Below the pieces are notes generated by a model. The model saw only the letters and a list, made by a program, of their open reading frames with translations, did no database searches and was not told the DNA's origin. This document shows, in pieces, positions 22,362-34,427 of a stretch of 64,000 nt of DNA. Origin of the DNA: Adenanthera pavonina. Lineage: Eukaryota > Streptophyta > Magnoliopsida > Fabales > Fabaceae. Every line of letters starts with the position of its first letter. The first letter of the stretch is position 1. The position numbers and the translations under genes are program-made. Location of the stretch: contig JAIVEN010000014.1 of NCBI GenBank assembly GCA_026686845.1, positions 32,510,001 to 32,574,000 on the forward strand. Reading direction: 5' to 3'.

Positions 22362-23200
22362 ATGAAATATTTTTCACAAATTAGCAAGCGAAGATCTCTT
22401 TGGGCAGACCTTGATGATTTAAGTTTCATGATAGAGGGACCTTGGTGCTTGGGAGGCAACTTTAATGGAATTCTGTATAGCCATGAATGCTGCTCTTCTT
22501 CTAGACAAGTCTCTCCGATCACAAAAGATTTCTTGGAATGGTTTTGGGAGATGAGTTTAGTGGATCTTGGTTATGCTGGGCCGTTTTTTCACGTGGAGTA
22601 GGGAGGGGTGTAAAAGTCGGTTGGACAGGGTTATTGCCAGCACTGAATTTATTCATGAATACCTGGATGCGGAGGTGGTCTCTCTCTACCATTATAATTC
22701 TGACTATAGACCTATTCTCTTGAGAATGAAGAAACTAGAGAATAATGGGAGATGGGATAGGTTGTTTCGATTCTTTGTTCCTTGGGTTCTACATGAAGAC
22801 TTTAATAACTTTGTTCAGGCTAATTAGGATGTGTAGCAACTGTGGACTGTTGTTTTGGATGCTTTCACACATGAGGTTGGTAGATGGAGTCAAAACGTAT
22901 ATGGGCGGATTAGTTATAGGAAAAAGAAGCTCATGGCACGATTGGAGGGGTTGATGTACTCCATAAGGGATGAAGGTTCTACTTCCTCTCTTCGTCAACT
23001 TCAAAGGAAGTTATGGGTGGAGCTTGAGAGAGTCATTTTAGAGGAGAATGCTATGTGGGCATGGAAGGCTAAATGTGAGTGGTGGATGATGGGAGATAAA
23101 AATACAAAATACTTTCAAATGAGAGCAAATGTTAGAAGGAAGTTCAATAAAATCATGGCGATTTTGGGGGGACAATGGAGAGTGGATTTGTGAAGAAGAA
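22362..23200 (+). pseudogene. L1 endonuclease end and linker
   Basis: PWCLGGNFNGILYSHE (about 22,440-22,490) matches the GDFN motif of APE-type endonucleases of plant L1s, with D changed to N. Next comes the linker WWMMGDKNTKYFQMRANVRR (about 23,080-23,139), standard between endonuclease and RT. Frame is broken at about 22,600 and 22,830. Confidence 0.8.
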
Positions 23201-23339
23201 GGAATTAAACAACTTGCCATGTCATTTTTTAAGAAGCTTTTTACGGAGGAAGAAGAGTCTGGTATCTTGAGGAATTGTAATTCCATGTATCCTTCTGTTG
23301 GAGAATTGCAATTACAGAAGTTAGGCATGCAAGTGACAA

Positions 23340-24525
23340 ATAAGGAAATCTTTCAAGCTATTCATGGAATGGGTGCTCTTAAATCCTCTGATGGTTTTAA
23401 TGCTCTATTTTTTCAAAGTTAGTGGGAGCAAGTGGGGACCACTAATATTCAATTTGTGAAGCAAGTCTTTTTGCACCCTGACTGTATTAAGGAGGTAAAT
23501 CAAACCTTCATTGTCCTCATTCCAAAAAATGATAACCCTAAGACTATTAAGGATTTTCGGCCTATGAGCCTCTGTAATGTTATCTATAAAACTATGATGA
23601 ATGTGATTACGAATAGGATCAAGAATATACTTCCTGACACTATAGTGCCAAACCAATGTGGTTTTATCCCTGGGAGACTTAGCTCAAATAATATCATTGT
23701 TGCCCAAGAAATGATACACTGGTTGAGAAATATGACAAGAAAGAAGGGGTTTATGGTTATTAAAATTGACTTAGAAAAGACTTATGATCAGATCAGTTGG
23801 AAGTTTGTCATAAGTTGCTTATAGGGACTGAATTTTCCCCTTCACATAGTGAAGATTATAGAGGCATGCATCTCTTCTCCATCCATGCAAATCATTTGGA
23901 ATGGGGGGAAGGCTGAGGCTTTTCACCCAACTAGAGGAATCTGACAAGGTGATCCTATATCCCCCTATCTCTTTGTTATTTGTATTGAAAAGCTTGCTCA
24001 TCATTTTTAGGAAGAAATTGATAAAGGAAGATAGAGGCCAATTTGCCTTAAGAAGAATGGCCCTTCGGTGTCACATCTATTCTTCGTAGATGATCTTGTG
24101 GTATTTGCTAAAGTAAAATTAGACGAGGCTCAAGTGATTAATAAATGCCTAAAAAAATTCTGCAAAGCTTCCAGGCAGTGAGTTAGCTATGCAAAGACAA
24201 AGGTTTTTATCTCCCATAACGTCAACCATATTGTGAGAACACAAATTAGTGAAACTTTGAGCTTTAGTCGCACGGAAGATCTTGGGAAATATTTAGGAGT
24301 CCCCTTACATCATCAAAGAATGAGTAAGGACACCTACCAGTTCGTCATCAACAAGATTAAATCTAGTTTGAGCAGCTATAAAAAAAATTTCTTGTCTTTT
24401 GCTAGCAGAAACACTCTGGTTAAATCTGTTATTTCGACTATGCCAAACTATGTGATGCAAACTAATTGTATTTCAATTGCGTGCTGCGAAGAAATTGATA
24501 GAAGTGCTAGAAACTTTTTTTAGGG
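23340..24525 (+). pseudogene. L1 reverse transcriptase
   Basis: Open pieces give ALKSSDGFNALFFQ, then TFIVLIPKNDNPKTIKDFRP, NQCGFIPGR, and motif A IKIDLEKTYDQISW (about 23,760-23,802). Motif C appears as LFFVDDLVVFAK at about 24,079-24,114. GKYLGVPLHHQR follows near 24,280. Stops and shifts throughout. Confidence 0.88.
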
Positions 24526-24924
24526 CTCTACCAATGAGAAAAAATGGGTCCACCTAGTAGCATGGGACAACCTGTAAAAGTAAGAAGTTGGGAGGGTTAA
24601 GGCTGAGGAATACATGACAACAAAATCAACCTTGGATGATGAGGCGAGGTTGGGGTTTGGTTACTAATAAAGATTCACTTTGGGTTCGTGTTATGAGGAG
24701 CAAGTATGGTTGTGGTGATGATCTGTTACCCAAGATAGATATGAAGAAACCTGGTTCGAAAGTGTAGAGTGGGATCAAGTTTGCTTGGGAAATGACAGTT
24801 AACAATATGGAGATCATACAGAGGCAAGGAGAGTCCTTGGTATGATGGAAACCAAAGAAGGATGGTTTGTTCATTGTTTCATCTGCATATAATACTCTTA
24901 ATTAGAGTGCAACTGCTAGTGAGC

Positions 24925-25870
24925 CAATATGGGGAAAGCTATGGAAGTTAAACATTCCACAGAGATGTAAAACCCATATGTGTGCGGCTTCAAGGATGAT
25001 TGTTGACTAATGACGCCAAGCTAAAAAGAGGTCTTCACTATAACGGAATGTGTGACATGTGTTAAAACATGAAGGAAGACACACTCCACGTTCTTTGAGA
25101 CTGTCAGAGTGTAAGGGAACTGTGGTGGAACATAGTGCCGCATGACCGACTCTATAAGTTCTTTGACGGTGACCTTCGTGAGTGGGTGCAATCAAACCTG
25201 AGCTCTAAGCAGAAGATTAATGGGGAGAGTTATTCTGCATATTGTGCTGGCTAATATGGAAGAGACGCAACGTACAGACTCACGATAATTTACATCAGAG
25301 TGCAGATAGATGTGTCGCTGAAGTAAGAGGCATTCACTCATGTATGCAGATGGCTAAAGTCCGACTCCAACCCCAAGGTATAAATCCTACTCGACATTTC
25401 ACACACATTACTAAGTCGGAGATGGGTGAGGGATGGAAGGTAGTTTACATTGATGGGGCCTACTCATAGATTAATAGGAAGGTTGGGTGTGGAGGAATTC
25501 TGGAGAATAGCAAGAGTGAAGTTGAAGAAGTGTTAGCTTCAAGATGATGGAAGGGGATGCAACCACTACGGAATTGTGGGGATGTTGCATGGGGTTGAAG
25601 AGAGCATGGGAGAAAGGTTGGAGGAAAGTAAAGCTCATGTGTGATGCCTCTAAGGTGGTCAATATTATTCTTACACCAGAATATGAGCGACATAGGGACT
25701 AGCAGCTTATTTTAGAGATTAAAAGCATGATGGAGAGAGGATGGCATGTTGAGCTGAAGCTTATTGCTTGAGAGGAAAATGAATGTGCTGACTTCTTTGC
25801 TAAGTGTGCACTCTCTTTGGCAGTGGGCCTAAAAATCATTTCAGGTGAAGTTGCTTGTGGAATGCTGCAT
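24925..25870 (+). pseudogene. L1 zinc-binding RT domain and plant-type RNase H
   Basis: LWKLNIPQRCKTHMCAASR at about 24,939 resembles the zf-RVT domain of plant L1s. VVYIDGAYS at about 25,440-25,466 starts an RNase H of RVT_3 type with first catalytic Asp; KVKLMCDASKVVNIIL follows at about 25,626. An RNase H at the ORF2 end is known for plant L1s. Broken by several stops. Confidence 0.75.
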
Positions 25871-25980
25871 AATGATGCAATTTTGTAGGTTTAGTTTTTC
25901 TTAGTTTTTTTTTCGTAGTTTTGTTTCTGTTTGCTTTCTTTCCGGGTTTATCCCCAGAAAAAAAAAGAAAAAATAAAATA

Positions 25981-26214
25981 TTTTATTTTATTAATATTAA
26001 ATCAAGCACATTCAAATTTAAGGAAACAATGCAAATTATGGGTGTTTAACTAATTCGGTAACCGAAAAACCCGATTATACTCGGTATATTGGATTAATCT
26101 TGAAGACTGGGTTAATTTGGGTATAAGATTGAGGTCAAACTTGGTCTTGCCTAGTCCCCAGTATATATATAATTTTATATATTTTTAAAAAATTTATAAA
26201 TATTAAGTTTTTAT
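25981..26214. other. Insertion flank of the copia element (left)
   Basis: AT-rich. It ends in TTTAT (26,210-26,214), the left copy of the Sirevirus target duplication. GGGTGTTTAACTAATTCGG at about 26,040 may be the end of an older DNA transposon into which the element jumped; weak. Confidence 0.5.
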
Positions 26215-27872
26215 TGTTAGATGAGCTGGCTTCCTAAGAGGGGGGTGAATTGAGAAGATTAAAATTTTCTGTAAAAAGTCAAGAAGATGAAGAAAGCAAA
26301 GTATGACAGTAAAACAGAGTATAAATGAATAAACTGTAAAAGTAGCAGTAAAGAGAAGAAAACTCATATATTTATCCTGGTTCGGTCTCTCCACTTGACC
26401 TACGTCCAATCCCCAAGTCACCACTTGAGATTTTCCACTATTCTGCAAGAATTCAATGGGCTTCTTGCAAATGTCACAGTACAAAGATGATGCTCTGTTT
26501 CTAGAGCTCACTCTTCCACTCTATGCACTCTTACTAAGTGCTTTCCCAATCCCTTGTGATATCCCCTCACAAGAAAATCTTTCTTCCAGATGAAGATAAG
26601 ATTGTTTACAATGATTAAACTCTCTTAAACAGAGTAAATATGAAAGTTGAAGTACAAATATTGAAGTGAGAGAGTAAGAGACTTTGAGTAGATGATTTGG
26701 CAGAGTTTCAGTATATACAAAGTTAAAATCATTACCACAACTTCAAATGATGTTGTATTTATAGATTTAGGTCTCAACTATACATTAGAGACAAAATCTA
26801 TCCGTTGGAGAAGTTATCCAACGGTTACTCTGAAAAACTATCCGTTAACCAACCGCATTTAATGCTTCTGACATTCTGAAATTCAAATTTCAGTTAGTTA
26901 ACAGACGAATTTCGCAGAACCGAAGACTAAAGACTTCAACGTTAAATGCCCGAAGTTCATCTGTCATGAAGTAAAGTTCGAATTTTGATATTTGGAAAGT
27001 GTTTCTATGTTGTGACATACGAATTTTCAAGTAGAAAGTTTTTCTGTTAAGTGTGAACAGTATTCTCAATTTGCTACAGTGCCTTCGAAATTCGAATTTC
27101 AAAAGCCCAAAATTCGTCTGTCCGTAACTAGCTTATAAGGCACAGTAGTTTATCTGATTCGAAATTCAAATTTTGAAATGGCAAAGTTCGTCTGTCAGAG
27201 AGACCTCTTTTGAAACTTACTTTAAAATTCGAATTTACAAATATTGTCATTCGTATGTCAACATATCAATATATTAGACTCACAAGCTTTGTTTCTGAAA
27301 TTTGAATTTTCATGTTCAAAGTTCGTCTGTCAGTGAGCAATTTTGAAACCAAATCTAAACTTGGTTTCAGATGAACTTTGACATAATTTCAGACGAATTT
27401 CTTTGGTTTTTAGAAGTTTCATTTTGTCTGAAATTAAAATTTTCAAAACTCGAAGTTTGTCTATTTTTGAAAGCTCCTTTCAGAGAGTTATCAAAATTTG
27501 AATTTTCTCAAGTCAAAATTCGTCTGTCAGAGAGTCTTCTCTTTAGACTTGTTCAGTTTCACTATGAAATTCGAATTTCCAAAGCCAAAGTTTGAATTTT
27601 CAAGATGACATATCAGTATAAACCTTTCAAACTTCGTCTGTTGGTGGGTGTTTTTCAAATATTCCATGATTTAACATAGAATCAAAGTTTTAAAACATCT
27701 TTTCGTCAAATCAAAGTCTTTTACTCAAATCAAAACATTACTTAACATCCTACATAAATCTTTGCACTGATTTCTCCATGATTCCTTCACTTGAACCTTT
27801 TGTGCGCCTTTGATATCTTTATTCCAAGCTCTTGAAGGTTGCTTTGGAATCATCAAAACACTTGATTCAACA
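26215..27872 (-). repeat. Sirevirus 3' LTR
   Basis: 1,658 bases; on the minus strand TGTTGAATCAAG...CATCTAACA, with TG/CA ends. Between about 26,890 and 27,650 it is filled with a dozen diverged copies of TTCGAATTT and TTCGTCTGTC words. It contains the empty site (GAATT at about 27,497-27,505) corresponding to the solo-LTR insertion in the sister LTR. Confidence 0.9.
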
Positions 27873-27886
27873 TTCTCCCCCTTTTT
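27873..27886 (-). promoter_or_regulatory. Polypurine tract next to 3' LTR
   Basis: The minus strand reads ATCAAAAAGGGGGAGAA directly before TGTTGAATC, the plus-strand primer site. Confidence 0.88.
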
Positions 27887-27940
27887 GATGATAACAAAAC
27901 AACTTACAAACTAGATTAGTACTTGGGTTTGCTTTAGCAA

Positions 27941-27950
27941 GCTCCCCCTC
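27941..27950 (-). promoter_or_regulatory. Second polypurine tract
   Basis: GAGGGGGAGC on the minus strand, about 70 bases upstream of the first. Repeated PPTs are a known Sirevirus trait. Confidence 0.7.
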
Positions 27951-28163
27951 AACATATGCATTATATTTCAAAAGATATCATATGTAGTAGATCAAGTAAA
28001 GAGATTCAAAGATTAATAGGAACATATCATTGCAAGCAAGGAATTCTTTCATTTCATCAAACATTGCTTTACAGATGCAAAATAGTTCAAAAAACATAAA
28101 CACAAAACACAAGTAACAGAAACATAACAAATCACTACAAGAGGACCCAAGCCTAAGTTTTAA

Positions 28164-30356
28164 TCACTTCTTCTTTGACTTGGTCTTCTTGCTGTAAGTC
28201 TTTCTAGATGGCTCAGTAGTAGAATTGCCAGTTTGCTTACTCTTCTCCCCCTTTTTGGCATCATTAGGAAGGTGAACATAATCAGCCGGAGGAGGGATTT
28301 GAGAAACTGGAATAGCTTTGAGGGGCACAGGAGCAAAAGGCAGATGTGGACTAACTGATGGAGGAGGCTCAGAAGGCTCAGGGCTTGGATTCTCATCTTC
28401 AGGGACCTCAAGCAGTTCTTGCATCTCTTGTCTGGAAAGAGCCAATTGAGCCCTTTGTTATTTTGAAAGACCATATGCAGAGAGAGATGAAGGAGCAGGG
28501 TCATCAAAACGAAACATTTCTTCAAGCCTTCTTCTCTGAGCTTGCAAGAGAGCATTGTGAGCAATAGCTTCCAAGTCAACAAAAGGCACAATGCTCCTTT
28601 CTTCATTTATGGCAACCTCTATGATTAATGAAGTAGAGATAGCTACCACTAATCTTTCTACTTGCTTAGATTTTTACTGGGACAGGATTGATTCTTGAGC
28701 ATCTACTGTAATGGGCTCATGAAAGCTTGAATCCTAAGCACCCTCTTCCTCCATGCCATAGTCCAAGGGAGGACCAGGACTTAGTGTGCACATTGTACCA
28801 GTAGCCTTAGTATCATGTACAACATCATCATGCTCAGAAGAGGCTAGCTCAAATGGACTCGGAGGCTCAGGAGTTGGAGATTGAACAGGCTCAGAGAATC
28901 CTAGCTGAGGTGGAGCTAATGTGGCAGGTATTGCACTCCGAATATCTTCATAAGCATCAGCAACCACTTTCATGTTCTTGGCCAACTGGTGAATCTGATC
29001 TTGCAGATGAGCAAATTTGGCATTTTGCTCATCCTTGATGCTAATTATGAGTGTAGACAAGCTGTCATATAATTTAGTGATCTTGGTTGGTTTGTCACGA
29101 GATGAGGGAGTAGATGGAATGTGAGTAGGCTTAGATGGAGATGGGATAGTCAGAGAAGGCTGAGGTGTAGGTCTTGCAGGAGCCTCAGAGGTACCTTCTT
29201 GTTGTAGTGAGGCATCTTTAACAAAGAAGAGATCTTCATATTTTCCTGCCCTCTTCCTAATCCATCTTCCTTCATTTCTCTCAATCCCCATTCTTTGAAG
29301 TTCCTCTTCCTTGAAAATCTCAGTGGGCTTCCCTTTCCCCTTCTTAAGGTGCTGAATTCTAGCATATTGTAGAATTCTGGAAATGATTACTGCATAGGGG
29401 AGTGTAGAGGCTTTCCTCTGACCCCTTGCCTTGATAATGCGCTGGAGTATGATATGTCCTATGTTGATGAGCTTTTCACGCATGATTGCTGCCATCACAT
29501 GTGCCTCTGCCCTTGTGATCAGATTGAAGCTACCTCCTTTGTTGAAGATAATCCTAGACAATATGTAGTGTAGGACCCTTACTTGATCACTGAGGTCTGT
29601 GGGCTTTAGCAAGTTTATGGTTGGCCTATTCTCCTTTCTTCTGAACAAAGTATTCAGGATTGTGGTCTCCTTGTAGTTCAGAAAGGGGCCACCTTCTTCA
29701 TTAGTAGTCTCTGCCTCATCCATGTACCCAGAAGCAGTGATGTCAATCTTAAGGCCATCTTGTCCTGGGATTTCCAACACTTCATTGAGAGTTTCATCTG
29801 TGAGCCAGATGGTCCTTGATCTCAGATTGACCTCCCACTTCTTATTTTTGCTGTTGTATTTCAAGGAGGCATACCATGTCTTAACCACTTCATCATCATA
29901 CCTCTCCAATATTTCTAACAGATTCTTATATCTTAGCATCCAAATTCCAGCATCAAAACTGTTAGAGACCAAGAAATCTTCCAAGTTCACACAGTGAGGC
30001 TTGATTACCTTTTTACTTGCAAACTTGGTTCAGTATTCTTCCTAAATCTGAGGAGTGCTCCATAATGGTAGTGTTGTGAGTTGGTATTCTCTAGATTCAG
30101 TACTGGAGAAGGAAGTGGAAGCAACTGTATCAGCAGCAGGAACAGGGACAGAAGGCTCTACTTTCTTCAAAGAAGAGGGTCTAGCTTTCTTTGATTCAGC
30201 TTTTGGAGTAGTTTTCTGTCATTTGGAGGGAGTTGCCTTGCTTGATTCGGCTTTTCTCTTCGATTTTTCACTCTCCTTTGAGGCATATTGGGATTTGACT
30301 GTTCTCTTTAGTCGTGCCTCTCCTTTTCTAGCTTCAAGATTCTTTACTCTTGCCAT
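28164..30356 (-). pseudogene. Third ORF behind pol (envelope-like position), unknown function
   Basis: One frame of 731 codons from ATG at 30,356 to the stop at 28,164, interrupted by six stops; the longest clear part is 418 codons (29,990-28,734). The N-terminus is strongly basic (MARVKNLEARKGEARLKR). The central globular part begins VNLEDFLVSNSFDAGIW and includes IWLTDETLNEVLEIPG and INLLKPTDLSDQVRVLHYIL. It resembles from memory the 'putative plant transposon protein' family. A proline-rich stretch, a possible short coiled coil (NAKFAHLQDQIHQLAKNMK) and a lysine-rich C-terminus (KTYSKKTKSKKK) follow. Sireviruses carry an 'envelope-like' ORF here, but I see no signal peptide or clear membrane segment. 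Confidence 0.75.
28241..28256 (-). promoter_or_regulatory. Third polypurine tract, inside the third ORF
   Basis: The minus strand reads GCCAAAAAGGGGGAGAAGA, nearly the same as the tract at the 3' LTR, but within coding sequence (DAKKGEKSK). Confidence 0.6.
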
Positions 30357-31355
30357 TTATGTGGATGAATGTTTCAGAATGAAGCAGAGATTGAGTTTAT
30401 AGGATGCGAAAAGAAGTTTAAATAGTGGGAAATGAAGAATTTTGGTCAAAATTTAAGAGCATTGAAGAGAGAATTTGGACAGACTCCGAGAAGAAAAGAG
30501 TAGGGTTGCGTCTGTTCAGAGGAAAATCGTCAGTTTTAACATAAGTAACCGCTTGACAGACAAATTTTGAGGGGTCAAAATTCAAACTTTGAGTAGTTAA
30601 AAGTTAAACTGTTTAGCAAAGCTTACTGACAGATGAATTTTCTTCTGAAAGTTCATCTGATAGTGGCTTGGTTCAAGCAACACAAGATAAACAGACAAAC
30701 TTTGTTTCAACAAAGTTCAAATTTTGAAAAGTTAACATCAAGCAGCAATCAAATCAATAAACAACAGATGAATTATGCATATAAACATTCATCTTTCAGA
30801 GATTCAACATTATGAGCAAGTTTCAACAGATGAATTTTGAATCCGAAATTCAAATTTCTTTACTTTGTAAAGATTCTCCAACATTCGTATGTTAAGAAAT
30901 AATCATTTGTATAATCATCATGTTGGACAAACATAACTTTGAAACTTTTACTCTTGAAAATTTGAACTTTCAAGGTCCAACAGACAAATTTCGAGGGATC
31001 ACCGAGAACTGTTTCAATGTATAACAAGCTGAAGTTCATCTGTTGGGCATCTAAATTCGAATGTTGACCAAGCTGACTTGTTCAGAAACACAGTTTATCA
31101 AGGAAATTCATCTAACACACAACTAAGATACGAATTTCAACTTTAAAAACTTACAGAATGGATCCAGAAACTTAGAATTTTTGCCATTTTCTTCACTTTT
31201 TGATTGTTCCATTATGGTGTGCTCCATTTTTCAGATTTATTACCATTGAATCTCATGAAGAGCATCTGCAACTTGAATTAAATTCACTCCGATGCTAAAG
31301 TTAGAATTAATTTAGTGTTAGAAAATCTAAAAACAGAATTGCACACCGTATTTAC
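30357..31355 (-). other. Spacer between pol and third ORF, with LTR-like motif repeats
   Basis: About 1 kb, non-coding. From about 30,540 to 31,140 it repeats ACAGACGAATTTT, AAAGTTCATCTG and related words, the same vocabulary as the LTR array. The last 200 bases before pol lack it. Confidence 0.75.
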
Positions 31356-34300
31356 TTACAGTTCATTAGGATTTACCATACCCAATTCTCTCTTGATTTT
31401 GCAATGTCTATCTTCTGATAGAGGCTTTGTCAAGATATTAGCAACTTGATCCTTTGTATGGATGTACTCTAGTTTGATTTCTCCTTTCAAAACATGATCC
31501 CTTGTGAAGTGGTGCCTAACTTCAATATGTTTTGTCCTTGAATGCACGACAGGATTCTTTGTGATGTTTATGGCACTTTGGTTATCACACATTATTGGTA
31601 TTTCCTTCATCTCAACCTCAAGATCTTCAATTTGCTGTTTGGTCCAGATGATTTGGGCACAACAGCTTCCAGCTGCAACATATTCAGCCTCTGCTGTGGA
31701 TAAGGCTATACTATTTTGCTTCTTGCTAAACCATGAAACCAATGATCCTTCCAAACACTGACAAGTTCCACTTGTGCTTTTTCTATCAGTTTTGGATCCT
31801 GCAAAGTTAGCATCAGTGTATCCTTTGAGATCTTCTCCATTGCCCTTTGGATACCAAAGACCTATATGTGCTGTTCCAATAAGATATCTGAAGATACGCT
31901 TCACAGCAGTTGCATGGGTTTCCTTGGGACATGACTAGAATCTTGCACACATACAAATACTAAACATGATGTCAGGTCTGTTGGTAGTTAGGCACAGTAG
32001 GGATCCAATCATTCTTCTATATTGGGTTATGTCAAAAATTTTCCCTTTTTCATCCATATCCAGTTTGGTTGTTGCAGCCATAGGTGTTCCAATTGGCCTG
32101 GCATTCTCCATCCCAAACTTCTTTAGCAATTTCTTCAGATACTTGGATTGGTTAAGAAAGATACCATCGTCACACTGCCTGATTTGCAATCCAAGGAAGA
32201 AGTTGAGTTCACCCATCATGGACATTTCGAATTCTCCCTGCATTAGCTTAGAAAAATTCTTGCAAAGAGATCCATTAATAGCACCAAATATAATATCATT
32301 AACTTAAATTTGAACAATAAGTAAATCTTTATTTTCTTTCTTGGTAAATAAAGTCGTATCTACTTTTCCTCTGTTGAACCCCTTTTCAGTCAGAAAATTA
32401 CTTAATCTTTCATACCATGCTCTAGGGGCTTGTTTTAAACTGTAGAGAGCTTTCTTCAGCTTATAAACATGGTTCGGTTTTGTAGAGTCCTCAAAACCTG
32501 AAGGTTGATCTACATAAATCTCTTCCATGATATATCAATTTAGAAAAGCACTCTTCACATCCATTTGATACAACAAAATATTTTTCATGCATGCATATGC
32601 TAACAGAATTCTAATTGCTTCCAATCTAGCAACTAGAGCAAAGGTTTCCTTAAAATCAATACCTTCTTCTTGATTATATCATTTAGCAACCAGTCTAGCT
32701 TTATTTCTGATTATTGATCATGATTCATCAAGTTTATTTCTAAAAACCCATTTGGTGCCAATGACAGGATGATTTTTGGTCTAGGCATTAAATCCTAGAC
32801 TTGATTTCTTTCAAACTGATTTAATTCAACTTGCATAGCCAAAATCCAGTATTCATCAATTAAGGTTTCTTCAGTGCATTTAGGTTCAATTTGTGAGATG
32901 AAAGCACAACTAATCATTTGATCCCTTAACTGTTTTCTGGTTTTAACTCTCTCTTAAACATTCCCTATCACCTGATCAACAGGATGATTCCTTTGATATC
33001 TCCAAGCTCTAGGGAGTTCTTGAGACATTTCTTCATTATTTTCATCTTCAAAATCTCTCTCCTGAATATCTTCCTCTATGTTAATAGATTCAGATATTTT
33101 TGGAGGTTCAATTTTACCTTCATCAGAGATATCTAACTTTTTAAAGTTTGAGACAAGATTATCCACATCAGTAACATCTTTGGAAGCAGTTTCATTTTCA
33201 ATAAATACTACATGCAAAGATTCTTATACCAAATTAGACTTTTTATTAAAAACTCTATATGCCTTACTTCTACTAGAATAGCCCAGACTATACCTTCATC
33301 AGATTTGGCATCAAACTTGCCCAGATTGTCCTTTCCATCGTTGTGAATGAAGCACGTGTAGCTGAACACATGGATATGTGAGAGATTTGGCTTTCTTCCT
33401 TTGTACAGCTCGTATGGAGTCTTCCCAAGGATTGGTCTGATGTAAGCTCTGTATATGATGTAGCTTGTTGTATTCACTACATCAGCCCAAAACACTTGAG
33501 AGAGTTCCTTCTCATTCAGCATAGCTCTGGCCATCTCTCCAATAGTTCTGTTCTTCCTTTCTACTACCCTATTTTGTTGAGGGGTCCTTGGAGCTGAGAA
33601 GTTGTGGTCAATCCCATGCTCATTGCAGTACTCCAGGAAGTATGCATTTTCAAACTCTCCTCCATGGTTTGACTTAATAGATACAATAGAAATACCTTTC
33701 TCATTTTGCTCTTTCTTAGCTAAGGTTACAAATGCATCAAAGGTATCACTTTTAGAGGAGAGAAATAATGTCCAAGTGAATCTAGAATAACCATCTACAA
33801 TGACAAGCACATACAAATTTCCACCAATGCTTTTTACTCTTGATGGACTAATTAAGTCCATATGCAGTAGTTCTAGTGGTCTAGTTATGGAGACTACGTT
33901 TTTGGGTTTAAAAGAAGATTTAGTTTGTTTTCCTCTTAGGCATGCATCACATTCTTTGTCCTTTTCGAAAGTGATTTTTGGTAGGCCAGTGACTAACTCA
34001 TTTTTAACCAGCTTTGAAAGCTGATTCATGTTAACAAGAACTAATCTTCTATGCCACAACCAACTATCATTATCCTGACTAATCAAGCAAACAGAATCTA
34101 AGAGAGGAAGTTCATCAAGATCAATAGTATAGCAGTTACCATCCCTTTGAGCTTTGAGGACTACTTTGTGATCACTTTTTCTGATGACTAGGCAAAATTT
34201 TGAGTCAAACAGTATCCAATTTCCTTTGTCACATGTCTGGCTCACACTTAGTAGATTGTGGTTGAGGCCAATCACAAACAGCATCTCTTCAATGGATGTT

Positions 34301-34386
34301 TCAGGATTCTTCCCCACAATGCCAATACCAACTATTCTGTCATATTGATCACCTTCTGGTAGTATGCTTTCTCTAAAACCAGCCAT
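31356..34386 (-). pseudogene. Copia pol: integrase, reverse transcriptase, RNase H
   Basis: ATG at 34,386, only about 40 bases after the PBS, leads after about 20 residues into the end of protease/GAG-pre-integrase (GLNHNLLSVSQTCDKG). Zinc-binding integrase residues follow (LWHRR...CDACLRGK). Of the integrase triad, the first Asp (LLHMDL) and Glu (VVERKNRT) are present but the second is Asn (SNHGGEF instead of SDHGGEF). After frameshifts near 33,280 and between 32,950 and 32,530 comes RT (ALYSLKQAPRAWYERL), whose YVDD is now stop-VND at about 32,295-32,306. RNase H is well kept (GYTDANFAGSKTDRKSTSG; ALSTAEAEY; LTKPL). It would copy and integrate the element; this copy cannot. Confidence 0.92.
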
Positions 34387-34427
34387 TTTAATTCCCCGAC
34401 TGTGAAATTCTTTGATTGGGAATTCGG

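Larger units (their letters stand above)
22335..25980 (+). mobile_element. L1-type LINE, 5' truncated and decayed
   Basis: Remnants come in the order of a plant L1 ORF2: endonuclease end, RT, zinc-binding domain and RNase H, then an A-rich tail (about 25,959-25,978, with A runs broken by G). The coding sequence switches frames many times. 5' end uncertain; ORF1 is not seen. No clear target duplication found. Confidence 0.85.

Noticed and set aside
26890..27660. CRISPR-like array in the copia LTR
   Set aside because: Units are diverged and irregularly spaced, inside a plant LTR with TG/CA ends and target duplications; not a CRISPR.
28160..28606. 148-codon minus-strand frame rich in leucine
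   Set aside because: It overlaps the third ORF in another frame; the composition is a shadow of the Pro/Ser-rich coding frame.
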